NCBI RefSeq assembly: GCF_030272615.1
Contig: NC_081405.1
Coordinates: forward strand, 475,792,008-475,856,007
Origin: Cryptomeria japonica
Taxonomy: Eukaryota > Streptophyta > Pinopsida > Cupressales > Cupressaceae
Direction of reading: 5' to 3'
DNA length: 64,000 bases
The position numbers and the translations under genes were made by a program. Below the pieces are notes generated by a model. The model saw only the letters and a list, made by a program, of their open reading frames with translations. It had not been told where the DNA came from and ran no database searches. The stretch's first letter is position 1; each line of letters begins with the position of its first letter. Positions 24,318 through 36,100 of this stretch are shown piece by piece.

Positions 24318-25390
24318 TTCCCTCCCTACGGTGACATTCTTCTCTCTATCTTTGAGGATGTTGTTGGTTGTATCCAAAAGAAAATAGATCAAGAATATCT
24401 CAAGCTTCTCAACCACGTTCTCTCAATAGATGAAATTGATGAAGCACTTTAGTGTATGGACTTTAAAAAAAGCCCCAAGAACTGATGGGCTTTTGATGGA
24501 ATTTTATAGAGGTATTTGGCCCCACATTTGAGAGGATTTTTATAATGTTTTCTTTGAATAAATTGATATTAGATCATAAGAAAAATATAATTAATCAAGG
24601 GTTGATTAAGCTTATATCCAAAGGTAAAGATGAGAATACCATTAATGGATAGTGACTTATACCCTCCTCAACACTTGAACATATAAAATCATTGCTAAAC
24701 TATTGACATGAGGAATTAAGTACATCTTTGTTCAAAGCAATCGTTTGTCTAGAGCGTATTAGTTTCTTAGGAGGAATAATTATCTTAAACAACTTGGTTC
24801 TCACTTGGGAAGCAATTGAGTGGGTTCAAAAATCTACTTAGGATGCTCTTATTACAATCTTAACTTTGATAAATCTTATGAGTGCATTTGTTGGCCCTTC
24901 ATTCTTAAAATGTTAAAATTGCTTGCTAGATTTAGCCCAAAAATTTGTGAACAAATTAGCATGTTGTTTATGGGTGTGAATGGTAGAGTGACAACCAACG
25001 GTGTTCGCTCTCTTTGATTCCCCTTACAAAAATCCATTCACCAAGGTTGTGTCCTTGTTGTTGATGCTCTTGGATATCGTTTCAACGTGCACTCATCAAT
25101 AGGATAATTTAAGGTATCAAACTTCTAGAAAATGAGTACTTAACTCTCATTTTGTAGATGAAAATATGTTTTTCATTCAAAAATCATTAGAGGAAGTGAC
25201 TTATATTCTTTCCATATTGAAACTTCTTTTGTACTATGTTAGGCTCTATGTTGGCCATGCATAAAATTGAGTTCATAATGACACATCCCAACCCTTGGCC
25301 ACTTTGGATCCCTAGTGAACTGTGAGAAGTGAAGCATGGTATTATCGCAAGGTACCTTGGGATCCCCTTTAGCATTCAAGTCTCACTCAA
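24318..25390 (+). pseudogene. Degenerate LINE reverse transcriptase fragment
   Basis: Broken frames read as an L1-type RT: FKKAPRTDG (compare the KSPGPDG motif), a TYTLLNT-like block, then FDKSYECICWPFILKMLKLL and FSPKICEQISMLFMGVNGRV. LQKSIHQGCVLV follows, corresponding to the LRRGVRQGCPL motif. Several stops and frameshifts are present, and no endonuclease or RNase H part is visible. The YADD-type catalytic block was not found. Confidence 0.7.
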
Positions 25391-25591
25391 AGAAATGTGG
25401 AAATGATTATTGTAATTGTTTTCTTTCTTAATACAATAAAAAAACAGAAAACAAAAGCCTCTTTTTTCAAATAACTTTTGACTTTTCAAAAAATCTTTAA
25501 CATCTTGGTAAAATGAAATAATTCGCAAAGATCAACCCCAAAAGAAAGATGATCCACTAAAAAGTCACCTCTTAAACCATAATTATAAGCC

Positions 25592-25881
25592 GATATGACA
25601 TTCTAAATGAGAGCTTTTGGATAAAGCTATGTATGATTTTTTGGTTCAACATTTCGAATCACATTGATTGATTCATGGTAAGGAACAAGATAATTGTGGA
25701 ATGGATTGTAGATGAGGTTATATAAACTGATTTTCCTCTAAACCAATCATTTTATATAGCCTCATCTGCAATTCATTTCACAATTATTCTTGTTCCTTGA
25801 ATCATTGAGTGTGATTCAAAACATTAAACAAAAATTTCATACACATTTTTATCCAAAAGCTCTCAATTAGAATTTCATGTA
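25592..25881. repeat. Long foldback inverted repeat (arms about 140 bp)
   Basis: The left arm, about 25592-25732, pairs with the right arm, about 25745-25881, around a loop of about 12 bases. Matching blocks include GAGAGCTTTTGGATAAA with TTTATCCAAAAGCTCTC, GAATCACA with TGTGATTC, GGAACAAGATAATTGTGGAA with TTCACAATTATTCTTGTTCC, and GATGAGGTTATATAAA with TTTATATAGCCTCATC. It could be a MITE or a recent inverted duplication able to give a hairpin RNA. No clear target duplication was found. Confidence 0.82.
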
Positions 25882-26166
25882 TTGTGGAAAATTCCTACCA
25901 TCAATATGACATTGACAAAAGCCACAATTTATTTTATCAAAATATTTCTCGTAAAAATGCTAAAATGTTTTCTTGAACAAACAAATAACTATTACTCGAG
26001 ATAATTCAATTCATCTCCTATACTATTAATAAATTATTTAATACTTTCCAAAACTTTTACACCACTCAAATTTAATAAGATTAAGTCACATTTACACACA
26101 ATCAAATCTTAAAACAGCAACTCGTTACGATCCAATACTTTGAACCACTTGACAAGTAACTTAAAC

Positions 26167-26257
26167 AAAAGCACAGCACTTATATTGTCTTCAACTCGGG
26201 AACACGAAAAACAAAAGCAAAGCACTTTTATTCGCCTCAACTCGGGAACACGACGAT
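26167..26257. repeat. Tandem duplication of about 45 bp at the PR-4 3' end
   Basis: AAAAGCACAGCACTTATATT followed by CAACTCGGGAACACGA is repeated as AAAAGCAAAGCACTTTTATT followed by CAACTCGGGAACACGA. Both copies lie downstream of the PR-4 stop codon, and the copy nearer the gene holds the likely poly(A) signal. Confidence 0.75.
26227..26232 (-). terminator. Candidate poly(A) signal of the PR-4 gene
   Basis: AATAAA on the minus strand lies about 105 bp downstream of the PR-4 stop codon (26336-26338), a normal distance for a short plant 3' UTR. Confidence 0.55.
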
Positions 26258-26335
26258 GGTCGAGTTCCAGAAACCCGGTCGATCCAACGCACCAAACATT
26301 TCACTTTATTTACGTAGATACATCCTTCATGGACG

Positions 26336-26965
26336 TCACATGAACTGATCAGCGCCGTTAGAATTCTCTCCATCGCCACAGTCGACAAACTGATAATCGA
26401 CCATGAGGTGCCCTCGAGCGTTTCCTTGGCCATTGGTGTCCAGCTGCATAAACACATTGATATCCAAATCCAGACCGCCATTACTGCACTGATCCACAAT
26501 CCTCACGGTCGCCTGTGACCCCGTCTCGCGGTTAGTGACCCTCAAACACTTTCCACACGAAGCCTGGCCGCTCGGTCCCACCGGCCCACAAAAGGCCGTC
26601 CACCCGTACTTCTGCCTCCACCACAGCGGCTTCTCTCCATCCCACGTCGAGCAATACGCACTCACAGCGTACAAGTTCCAGTTATTCCTCTCCGGGTAGT
26701 ACTCGTGATATGTCGATCGAACGTTGAAGGCTTGTTCGCCTCCTCCACCACCGCCGCCGCCGCCACCGTGGCAGTTGCTTTGGCAGCCTCGATCTGGTAA
26801 ACAGTGGTCATCGGTGGTTCCGCACCACCCCCATTTGCTACAGCATTCGCCATCGCTGCACACTGCTCCGCCCACTTGTGATCCACAGTTCTGAGCGGCG
26901 CAAAGAAGCGGCGCCGCCAGTGTCGCCGCCAGTAAAAATGCCAACGCCTTCGTTTCCATTCCCAT
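26336..26965 (-). CDS. PR4: Pathogenesis-related protein PR-4, class I (hevein plus barwin)
   Basis: This is an intact single-exon ORF of 209 residues. Residues 1-24 form a signal peptide ending LLCAA before QNCGS. Residues 25-65 are a hevein-type chitin-binding domain with all eight cysteines ([18 protein letters not shown]). A ten-glycine linker follows. Residues about 77-199 are a barwin domain with six cysteines ([38 protein letters not shown]). A short tail, [10 protein letters not shown], might be a vacuolar sorting extension. Known PR-4 proteins are secreted or vacuolar, bind chitin, and are induced by pathogens or wounding; some have RNase activity. ATG 26965 fits the promoter, and a second ATG lies two codons downstream. 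The GC-rich coding region contrasts with its AT-rich surroundings. Confidence 0.95.
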   Translation of the reverse strand: MGMETKALAFLLAATLAAPLLCAAQNCGSQVGGAVCSDGECCSKWGWCGTTDDHCLPDRGCQSNCHGGGGGGGGGGEQAFNVRSTYHEYYPERNNWNLYAVSAYCSTWDGEKPLWWRQKYGWTAFCGPVGPSGQASCGKCLRVTNRETGSQATVRIVDQCSNGGLDLDINVFMQLDTNGQGNARGHLMVDYQFVDCGDGENSNGADQFM

Positions 26966-27028
26966 CGATGGCTTTTACAGTTGTGATGATTAATGGTTGT
27001 TGATTGGATATGAGGAGGAGGAGCAGGC

Positions 27029-27040
27029 CTATTTATAGGC
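27029..27040 (-). promoter_or_regulatory. TATA box of the PR-4 gene
   Basis: CCTATAAATAGG on the minus strand lies 64-75 bp upstream of the PR-4 ATG. This predicts a transcription start near 27000 and a 5' UTR of roughly 35 bases. The box is a perfect palindrome. Confidence 0.75.
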
Positions 27041-27075
27041 TTAGGGTAGGGGACTTTATGAAGGATTTTTTGTGA

Positions 27076-27100
27076 GGCGGCTCGTGTGGGCCAAGGCGGC
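27076..27100 (-). promoter_or_regulatory. Two GCC boxes upstream of PR-4
   Basis: On the minus strand AGCCGCC lies at 27076-27082 and GCCGCC at 27095-27100, 35-60 bp above the TATA box. GCC boxes bind ethylene-response factors and are characteristic of defence gene promoters. Further upstream are a G-box-like CACGTG (about 27315) and a TTGACC W-box core on the minus strand (about 27366). The elements are visible; their use is inferred. Confidence 0.6.
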
Positions 27101-27109
27101 GGACATGGC

Positions 27110-28129
27110 TGATCCAAATTCATGACGATTTGTTACAAAAAATGGTGCCAATTGCTGCCCCACCATTTCTTTTTTTAAAAAGGAACAGATTTCGAGTCAC
27201 TGAAGGTGGCTTCTGGCCCGTCTTCTTTGAAATCCAATGGATGGACTATGTCAGCTGCTTTAATGGCCTTTAATGCAGTCATTAATTGGGTCATAATAAC
27301 GTAGAGCGCAGCACGTGTGTATAGAAGAATTCGTTCGACTAACGAAGTCGACGACGACTATAGCAGGTCAAACTTCTCGTGGGTTACCATGCTCATGCTT
27401 ATCCAAATCCGAATCCACATCATGGTTGAGAAGAAATTATATTTTTTGTAAATTGAAGAGGACACTTAAATAGAAATGAAGTGTAGTGGTGAAAATGTAG
27501 GCTGTAGCTATTGTGGTTCTAAAACGTTGCACAATTCTTCTAATTTGTAACCTTTTTTTTAAGTACTGGTATACAAGTGGGTAACTGGTCGATTAGATTT
27601 TTTATTGGGTTTTTAATTAGTATGTTTCAATGAATAGTTATTGGAATTTGGGTGGTAATTGGGTCCCTTCTCCTAGAGGAAGAGCACCGGTTACTATTCA
27701 TGTCCCAATAACCGTTCACTCCTTGCACACTCAACCCTCCAATTACTAACTTTAAAAATACTTAAAAACAAATAACTAAAAACCCATTAATAAATTTCAC
27801 ATGTATCAATAGCTGCTCAGTTTTTAGCATTTTTGGACCATAATTGGCTCATTTGTGCACCTTTATTGGTATCGTAGTGCACAACTATTGGGGTATTTGT
27901 GCATAAGTATTGGCAATTCTAAGTGCACGAAAGCAAGTATCAGTCAACACTTTGAAATGTGTATTTTTTTATCCTTTGCGCAAATAACAGAACCCACAAT
28001 GTGCACCATTACTACCCATAAGCCAAAACAATAGCTATAAGCAATTAAGTCGCATGCAAAGACAATTTTTTTTTGTCAAAATCTGATGTACCTTTAAGAA
28101 TCCGTGGGTGTGTGAAGTTAGCTATAACA
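27110..28129. other. PR-4 upstream region and AT-rich spacer
   Basis: 27110-27470 is the distal PR-4 promoter, which has a diverged relative at 44520-44850. From 27480 on it is AT-rich with no supported ORF or known repeat. Confidence 0.5.
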
Positions 28130-28591
28130 ACTACTAGTACGCTTCCCCTAGTCCCCTTGTCAATATCTAATGTGCAAATGATATATTTATATACATAAAA
28201 TTTAAGAATCACAATATATTTTTATTGATATTTGATTTTATTTATTTTATGATTTAAATTTTATTCATTGTCTTTATATTTGTTGATTTGGGTTATATAT
28301 GTACGAGTGGATTTAAATGAAGTCATAGATCTAATCTCTAAATTTATAGATTTAACTTTATTATGTGTTAAGTCAATTTCCTTCCTACTAGTTGTTACTT
28401 ACTAGCATGAGCAAGAAATGGTGTTTATAGCACACTATTACATCATTAGCTAGTATCAACATTTTAGCCAATTCCCTTGTGAATACCTAATGCATGCAAA
28501 TGATATATTTATGTGTTAATTTGGAAATTAAAATATATTTTAAATTGAATTTGATTTTATTTATTTTTAACATTTAAATTTGATTTGTTGT
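28130..28591. repeat. Direct duplication, first copy and start of second
   Basis: 28130-28445 is copy A. 28446-28591 starts copy B: CTAATGCATGCAAATGATAT matches CTAATGTGCAAATGATAT at about 28168. Copy B resumes after the solo LTR at 29791 (TATTTATATTTTTTGATTTGGG against TATATTTGTTGATTTGGG at about 28272). Confidence 0.7.
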
Positions 28592-29790
28592 TGTAAAGCG
28601 GAAAAATCGAACCCTAGTTGTTTTCCCCTCCCCAACTCCAAGGAGAGAGAAGGGAGGTCACTAGGGTTGATGGTTTTCACTTAGGGGAGACTTTACATTC
28701 AAAAGAGGGGTTGAAACCCACAAGATCCAATCCCACGCAATGCAAGATTGGATTCTAGATGAGTTTCAAGGGTTAAGACATCAAGGATACCCTCTTTTGT
28801 AAAGAATATAGATAGAATGATTGAACTAGGAATGTATGTAAAGTAAGAAAGATTCGCTTGTAAACAAAGATAGGGATATGGGATGAAGCTAGGAACCTGG
28901 AATTAGCAGTAAAATGTCGAGACGGTGCTGTTCTACAAATTTGAGCGAAAGTTGACGGGATGATGGTGCCCGGCATGCACACGGTCCTCCGAAAAATCTG
29001 CGAAACGAAGGTGGATCTGTTCGTCTCTGCACAAGGATTCCAGATCTTCAATTACAGCCGCGTACCTGCAACCTACACACAGAAAAGAGAAGACGATTGG
29101 GGGGTTAGGGATTAGGGGTTTGCCTTTAGGTCAAACCCCGGTTTTGGAATTAACCATGAAATGAGAATGCTGTAAATGTAAATGTTTGTAATGTAAACAA
29201 GTACTGATACCTTGTTGTAAGAATGTTTGTATTCTTACATGCAAAGGTGTAATGAATGTTGTATGTTGTATGTTGTAGGTGATCTCCTCTTCAATGGTTG
29301 AATCCTTGTCTTTGAATGCAACACCTAGCCTTGAATGGAGACTTAGAATACTCAATTGCTTGAAGGAATACTTGAATGCTTGAATGTTTGAATGTTTGAA
29401 TATCGCTTCCGCGTCTTGCTCACATATGTTTCCTTCTCCTTTTCTGGGAGGGGAAATGTAGTTTATATACTTGTCAATTAGGGTTAGGAGACTGATTTTT
29501 CCGACCTTAGGCCGACCTAGAAACATTATTTTCCAATTTGCAAACTTAAAGACCCGATTCCCAACAAGAGACCGGGCCCAAAATAGGGCCAAGGACCAGG
29601 GCGCTGGGCGCCATGGTCCCACCTCCCGGGACAGCAGGGTGTAAGGAGGATCAGGCCAGGGTGCAGAAATATGCAGTTTTTGATGTCATAAACAGGTTTC
29701 GGGGTCTCCATTCAGGTTCAACGTTGCGTCGCCATCGTGAAGACCCAAATGCAGTTGAAATTGCAAGTGTCGCAATTTTAGGACGCTACA
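28592..29790 (-). mobile_element. Solo LTR, 1199 bp, with perfect target duplication
   Basis: On the minus strand it starts TGTAGCGTCCTAAAATTGCG and ends CGCTTTACA. A 5-bp duplication, GTTGT, flanks it (28587-28591 and 29791-29795). A minus-strand TATA box, TATATAAAC, lies at 29461-29469. The TGTAGCGTCC start resembles plant Ty3/gypsy LTRs, but without an internal region the superfamily is inferred. A short direct repeat, GAATGCTTGAATGTTTGAAT, lies at about 29370-29402. Confidence 0.88.
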
Positions 29791-30000
29791 GTTGTATTTA
29801 TATTTTTTGATTTGGGATATTTATGTAACAATGGTTTTGAATGTATTCGCAAATCTAATCTCTAAATTTATTAATTCAAATATTCATTTATCACTTAAGT
29901 CAACTCCCTTCTTTCTATTTGTTACTAATATAAGTACAAAATGGTGTTTATAGCATGTGATTACATCAATAACTATTATCAACATTATAAAATATACTAT
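29791..30000. repeat. Direct duplication, rest of second copy
   Basis: This matches about 28262-28460. Shared blocks include AATCTAATCTCTAAATTTAT, ATGGTGTTTATAGCA and TATTATCAACATT or its close variant. It confirms that the solo LTR entered an already duplicated segment. Confidence 0.7.
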
Positions 30001-32900
30001 ACATGCTATATGGTTGCTTGGTGTCTTTGATCCTTATTCATATCTTTAAATTGGCTCAAGGGGTATAGCTAAGGAGGATAACTCTTGCATAGCTAACTCA
30101 TATAATATTGTAGACATAGGTTCATATATCCAAGGAAAATAAGTTTCTAAAGCTCAATAGTGCACAAGTCATTTTTATAAAGAAATTTCATTTCTACAAA
30201 TGCAAGGCTAAATCCACAAGTGACAAGATCTTTTTTGTAGCAAAAAATTGAACCATTCTAGAGAACAAATCATCCTATATTCTATTAAAATAAAGTTCCA
30301 AATGTTATCATAGAGCATCATTTTGTAACATTATTAACCACTAGTCAACAATAAAATTTTGCAAGTCCCATACAAAAATACGTCCCTATTCTTTCTTTGT
30401 CATTTCTAAAACCATACATTTACTCAATTTCTTTGTTGTGCTTATGCAATTATTTTAAGAGGGACATGCTTTGCACTTCCACAAGTTCATTCACACACAT
30501 GTACACACATATTATCAGCATGTGCTACCCACAACATTAGTAACTTGTGGTTGCATGCAAGATTACCTAGCAACAAAGCATCCTAGCCTATATAATCCAT
30601 AGTATTGTATTTGTCTATGAGCCACTTAGCAACATAGTATGCTAGTCCATGTGACTCATATTAATTACCTTTTTATATTCTTTATGGGTCACATAACTAC
30701 AAATCATGCCAATGTTAATAATTCATAATGGTATTGTATGGCTCTTAGAAATCACCTGCTATACCTTGAACCATATCCTATATTTTTATTAACAATAGAA
30801 CACATTGGGGTCATGCTCTACCACTTTCTAGCAACTAAATATACTAAAAAATACTTCTTTTTTTCCTTTTCATTTCTTGTCTTCTTCTCTTGTTTCCATT
30901 CTTATGTGTTGTGTTGTTAGAATATGCATGTTTAATATGTTTTTTTTTTCTAATCATATTTTGTAGGTTTTATGTGTTATTCTAATATTTCTTCTTGTGA
31001 AATATTTTGTGATTTAACATATTTTTTTGCAAGTTATCAAACTAGGGCATAAAAGACCAGGGTTCCCAATGCCTATATCTAAGAAAAAGGCAACCAAGAA
31101 AACAATGGGACAATATAGCTTTAGCCATGGGTGAGTGACTTAATTTTAACTCAAAGGGAAGTGATGAGACTATAAAATATTTTTTAAATTCATGCCTAAA
31201 AACATATTTTATTCCTATTTCTAAGGTTAATGACATATTTAAGCATGATAATTCCCCATTTTACTTATAAGAAGGTTAGATGGATCATGTCTGAAGAAAT
31301 GCCTCTCTTTGCATGAAATTTTATATTGATGTAGAGCCCTAAGAGGGTTGAGTAAATCAGGACAATCTTTGGACACAAATTCCCAAAACCTGATTGGATC
31401 CACTTGGATTAGACTCTCAAAAGACCACAAACCTCTCACAAGGCTCAAAACATCAGTGACAACATACCAAGTATGATGGACAACTCATCATACAACACCA
31501 AGCCTAATTCCCTTTAGGCTTCAATACTCAATCACAAGACAAACTTGAGTATGACATGGTGGACATTAGGCAGTGATCAGGAAACCCTTGGACATGTTTA
31601 TGACAACCTTTTTGGACCCCAAAATGAGACTAGATTGATCACAACCTTCTATCTAGGGTTTGACTCAATGGAACCCACAATTTGGCCTAGTAGCCCTTTA
31701 CCATATGACAGTTCCAAAACGCATGACCAAAAATGGTGTTGACACAACTTGTTAGCATGAAGTGAAGTATTTCAACCAGGACCAAAACATATCACAAATC
31801 CAACCTTTAATACTTCGGGTTGCCCTTGAGGATCAATACTAACCTACTAGGCCCTAAGCCCCAATTAGGTCACTTTTACAAAGGAACCACTCTACAAATT
31901 GATAAAAGAACCCAATCACCTATTGGAACAAATCCAGTACACCTCCAAAACACCAAATTATATAAGATTTTAGCTACACCCCTTCAAGTTTCTGCCTAGT
32001 CCACAAATTTGCAGCCAAGTAATAACCTGTCACATATAGATGCCAAGTTAAAAATGCTTGGTTCTCACTTCTCCCTTCACAACCATCCCCGCAACCTTGA
32101 GAACCCTATACTAAACATGTAGGTCTGAAATTCCCCCAAGCGGTGTGAATTTTAGACAGGGGAATGTCAAGTTACTCACATTTTGGTTCAAAACCCTAGG
32201 TTTAGGGGTTTTCTTATCTCGGTAAGACAAAATCGATTAGATCTCTCTCAAATCTACACCAAAACTCCTCAACCCAGTTGGAAATGAAAGATAGATCAAT
32301 TATCTAACATTCCACGCACATGTTTTGAATACACCAATCCGTACAAGAGGGTACAAGGGTCTGAAACACGAGTTTTGTAGGAAAACCTCAAAGAAAGAAG
32401 TGATGTATTTTTGTATTTCTTCAACAACCAACATTATAAATTCAACCCAAAGGTCTTATAGGTCATTACATGCCTTTTCCCAACTGGCCCAACCAATTTT
32501 TGAATTAGTTGGCCATTGGAAACCAATTTGACCAATATTGTCAACTTTGACAACAAAAATTGAAAAGTTGCTCATGCAACTTTTTGCAACATTGACAACT
32601 TGCATTCTAACCCATCAAATTCACCTAAGTACATTTCAATCATGACAAATAGGCTACATAATGCGTAACCATGACAAATACATTAATCTTCAACATCATA
32701 GTATCATGAAGATGCCATATCGGAATAGCTATACATAGTCAGCTGAACATATTTGGGCTATCCCGACAACAATGTGAAATGATTCAATTGAACTTATTAC
32801 ATCATGAAATGGTCAAATGGACCTTATTACAAGACAAAACACATGGAAACATAAAAATCAAAACAAAAAGGTCCTCATCAACCTCCTAGGTGCTCCTAAT
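30001..32900. other. Unassigned AT-rich sequence
   Basis: No protein family, tRNA or complete repeat was recognised. Short ORFs occur by chance. Some blocks, such as CCCCCAAGCGGTGTGAATTT near 32134, look mRNA- or LTR-like but have no partner in the window. Confidence 0.3.
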
Positions 32901-33165
32901 TATTCTTGTTATAACCCCAAGAATAATTATTTTCTATAGTTGGGCACAACAATCTTTTTATAACCCCAAAATTTGAAGTGTGAGCCTAACTTTCAAGAAG
33001 GGAAATGTGAAGTTGTTGTTCTTTTTAACCTTGCAAATTTGATTCTTCTTAAATCCCCAAATTGAAATGTGAGATTCTTTCACCAATTGATGTGGGAAGA
33101 GTTTGCACCATATATGGATGATGCATGTGCCTTTTTTGCATAAATGCACTTGTCTTATGACTAAT
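32901..33165 (-). repeat. Possible remnant of a Tat-type 5' leader
   Basis: Phrases such as GATTCTTCTTAAATCCCCAA and TTGAAATGTGAGATTCTTT resemble the Tat leader at about 14100-14200 (GTGATTCTTTTTTTAAAAGC, TTGAAATGTGAAG). The similarity is short and could be compositional. Confidence 0.3.
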
Positions 33166-36100
33166 CCTTGTAGAAATCCTCACTTATTCCAAAGCTAGAA
33201 TAAAATACAAACAACTTTAGAGTTCATCCATTAACTTTGAGTCTTGTTCAAGTCCCACCTAAATGCCCTCTTATAAAATAGGCCTCAACTATTGTGTATT
33301 ACCTTAGCGTGAGCCTAATTATTTGCCTCCATAACTGGGTCACCTTTCAAGTAGTCTAACCAAAAATCTTTTCTTGATAACTCTTAGTCTAACCATCAAA
33401 AAATTATCTTCATTGATGCAGGAAACTTTTAGTTCCACCTTTCAACTAGCTCAATCCAATTGTGCCCCATTTATCAATTTGATCTTCCCAAAAGATTTGA
33501 TGTACCTTGATCATTTCAATCATCAATTCAAATATGTGTTCTCTTAGTCTCTTTTCCTCAATTTGTGCTTTAGCAATAAAGGCTAAAGATATATATTTTT
33601 AGGCTACCATCTTTAGACTAGTCACTTCTCATTTTTCTTTTGAGAAGAGAAAAGGAAGAAAACCTTCATCTTTGTAATTCACCCTATCTAGGGCCCATTT
33701 GGTGCCAATAAGAAGGAAAAAATTTCATATTATAAGCACCTTAGATCCCTCTGGAAGGAGAGTTGGTCCCACTCATCTAGATGAAGAAGACCCAAAGTTA
33801 ATGACTTTTAGTCTTGTTAGTTCAAATTGTTGCATTTGGTTATAATCATTAATGTTTATTTCTTGTGAATTTCATTGTAATATCATGTGTTGTCTTGTAT
33901 TTGAGTCTACATATATTTTAGTAGTTAGTAGGAAATTAATATGATTTCAATTTAGTTATTTTATGCTTTCAATAGCTACATTTTTGAATTCATGAATGGT
34001 AGAATGGGTGTGACTAGGTATCATTTCATTTTGTAAGTGTGATATATTTATTGTTGCAATTGAGTGAGTATATTAAGATACCCAATGTTTGCATTGTGAA
34101 AAAAAATAGTTTTTAATTCTAGAAGCATGAATTAGATTAATTCTTTCAATTTTATAAAGTGTGGTAGAATATGATTTTAATTTTTTGTAGCTATAAAATT
34201 TACAATGATCAAACCACAATTACTTTAATCACTAAAACCATTCGAGCCATTTTGAACACACAAAAGACACCCAATACATGACCCAATCAACCTTGCCATA
34301 GATAACTTTAGACACCAATAGATTGACAAATTAAATGAATGGGATTGTGATAAATAGAATGGAATCAATCACCTTGTACTTGATTAGATATCATTGTTAA
34401 TTATCCTCTTCTAGAGGGATTTCATCTCGATTTGTTATTCTTTAAGAACCTCTCATTTTTTGTGTCACCTCCTCTATTTTTCTAGAACTAGATTCCATTC
34501 CTACATCATCTAACTATGTGGGGCTTCTTGTTGCTACTCTTCCTCATACTTTTTATTACTGGGATCGATTACTTCTTTCATAGGACTAGTTGATTCAACA
34601 CAAAGTTCCTATTTTTTAGTCCACTTCTTGCAATCTCACCATGGAACCTTTTAGTGCATAGGGTTAAAGGTACATTTTTTACTTGCAAGGTTTAATCAAC
34701 TAATTCTTTATTTGTAACTAAACTACATTTTGACTAGTTAATTATTCTACAAGAATAAAGTTTCTAAGTGCATGAGTGACTTGATCAATAAGAAATGTAG
34801 AGGCAACTCCTTTATTTTCTTGAAGAATGTCATCAAAAGTGGGATCTCCACTATTTATCTCTGAAAACATCTCCACATGAATTGTTTTAGCATGAAAAAT
34901 TGGACCAATGTCTATGTCCATCTCTTCTTCATCCTCCTCAAGGTTGATAATTTCAAGAAGAGATGGATGGGAATAATCTACCTCTTTTTGTCCCTTTTTG
35001 AGTTTAGAAAAACTCCTCCTTCACTTTGATAATATAAGGTAACTTCTAAAAATATTGTGGTACTTTATTTTTTTACAATTGTGGGAGGGTTAGTTGTTGC
35101 TATAGTAGGGCCACTTGATGTCTCATTTTCTATTCCAAACTCCTACAATTGTATTGTAGACTATTGAATGTATTTGTTTTATAATGACATGGTAAAATAC
35201 TCTTTTGTATGTAATGGGATAGGAATATCCACTACACCTTTACCTTTAGGGTCTATTTTTGAATTGGTAGGTATTATCCTTTAGAACATCTACTATGTTT
35301 CTAAATAAACCATTTCTATTAGTGGCATCATTGTTGAATTGGGTAAAATATCCCATAGTGGTTTTGTTAGGTTTAAGAAACAGACTAGAATGACCTATTT
35401 GGGTCTTCTAGTGTTTTTTTAATTGTTATGTCCTTTGATGTTGCAAATTCTTCTTCTAGGTTTTCCATATTCTCTGCTTCTAGTACCCTAGTCTCTTATA
35501 ATTTTCTACATTATTTACCAAAAAATCATCAAATTCCACATCATCCTTGATTTCCTTTTCCCTTGCTTTCTATTATCCTTGGGATATGTAATAAATACCA
35601 CATTGATATTTAAGTCTTGGGATCATTGATTTAACCATATCTTATTGGCCTCTCATTTGGGCTTTGAAATATCATGTAAATAAGATACCTCTAGTTGTGA
35701 CAAATCAAGATCCTAGACAAGCTAATCAAAGTTCTTGTTCACATCACGTCAAGGGCACAATACATTTTCATTGTCATCATTGATTTATGGTGGAATGTTG
35801 TGGTTTTCAAGGGTCCTCGTCCAATTAAGATTTTATATCTAATAACACATTCTTCCTGATATCATGGCCATCTAGACAATTATCTCAATAGTCTTCTATG
35901 TGGGGATCATGCTTGTTTTTCTTATTAAATACTTCTTCATCCTACCCTAAGTATTGTATCTTGGCCTCACCTACCCAAAAAGATTTATCGTAAACAATCC
36001 TAATTCCTTCTATCTTTAGCATTTACAAGTCATTACATTTGTGCCAACCTTTATTGACGGGAATTTTTATGCTTCTTTCTCTATGCAAGGTCTTGTGTGC

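Noticed and set aside
26662-27123. 153-residue minus-strand ORF over the PR-4 start
   Set aside because: It is a shadow frame of the PR-4 gene and its promoter.
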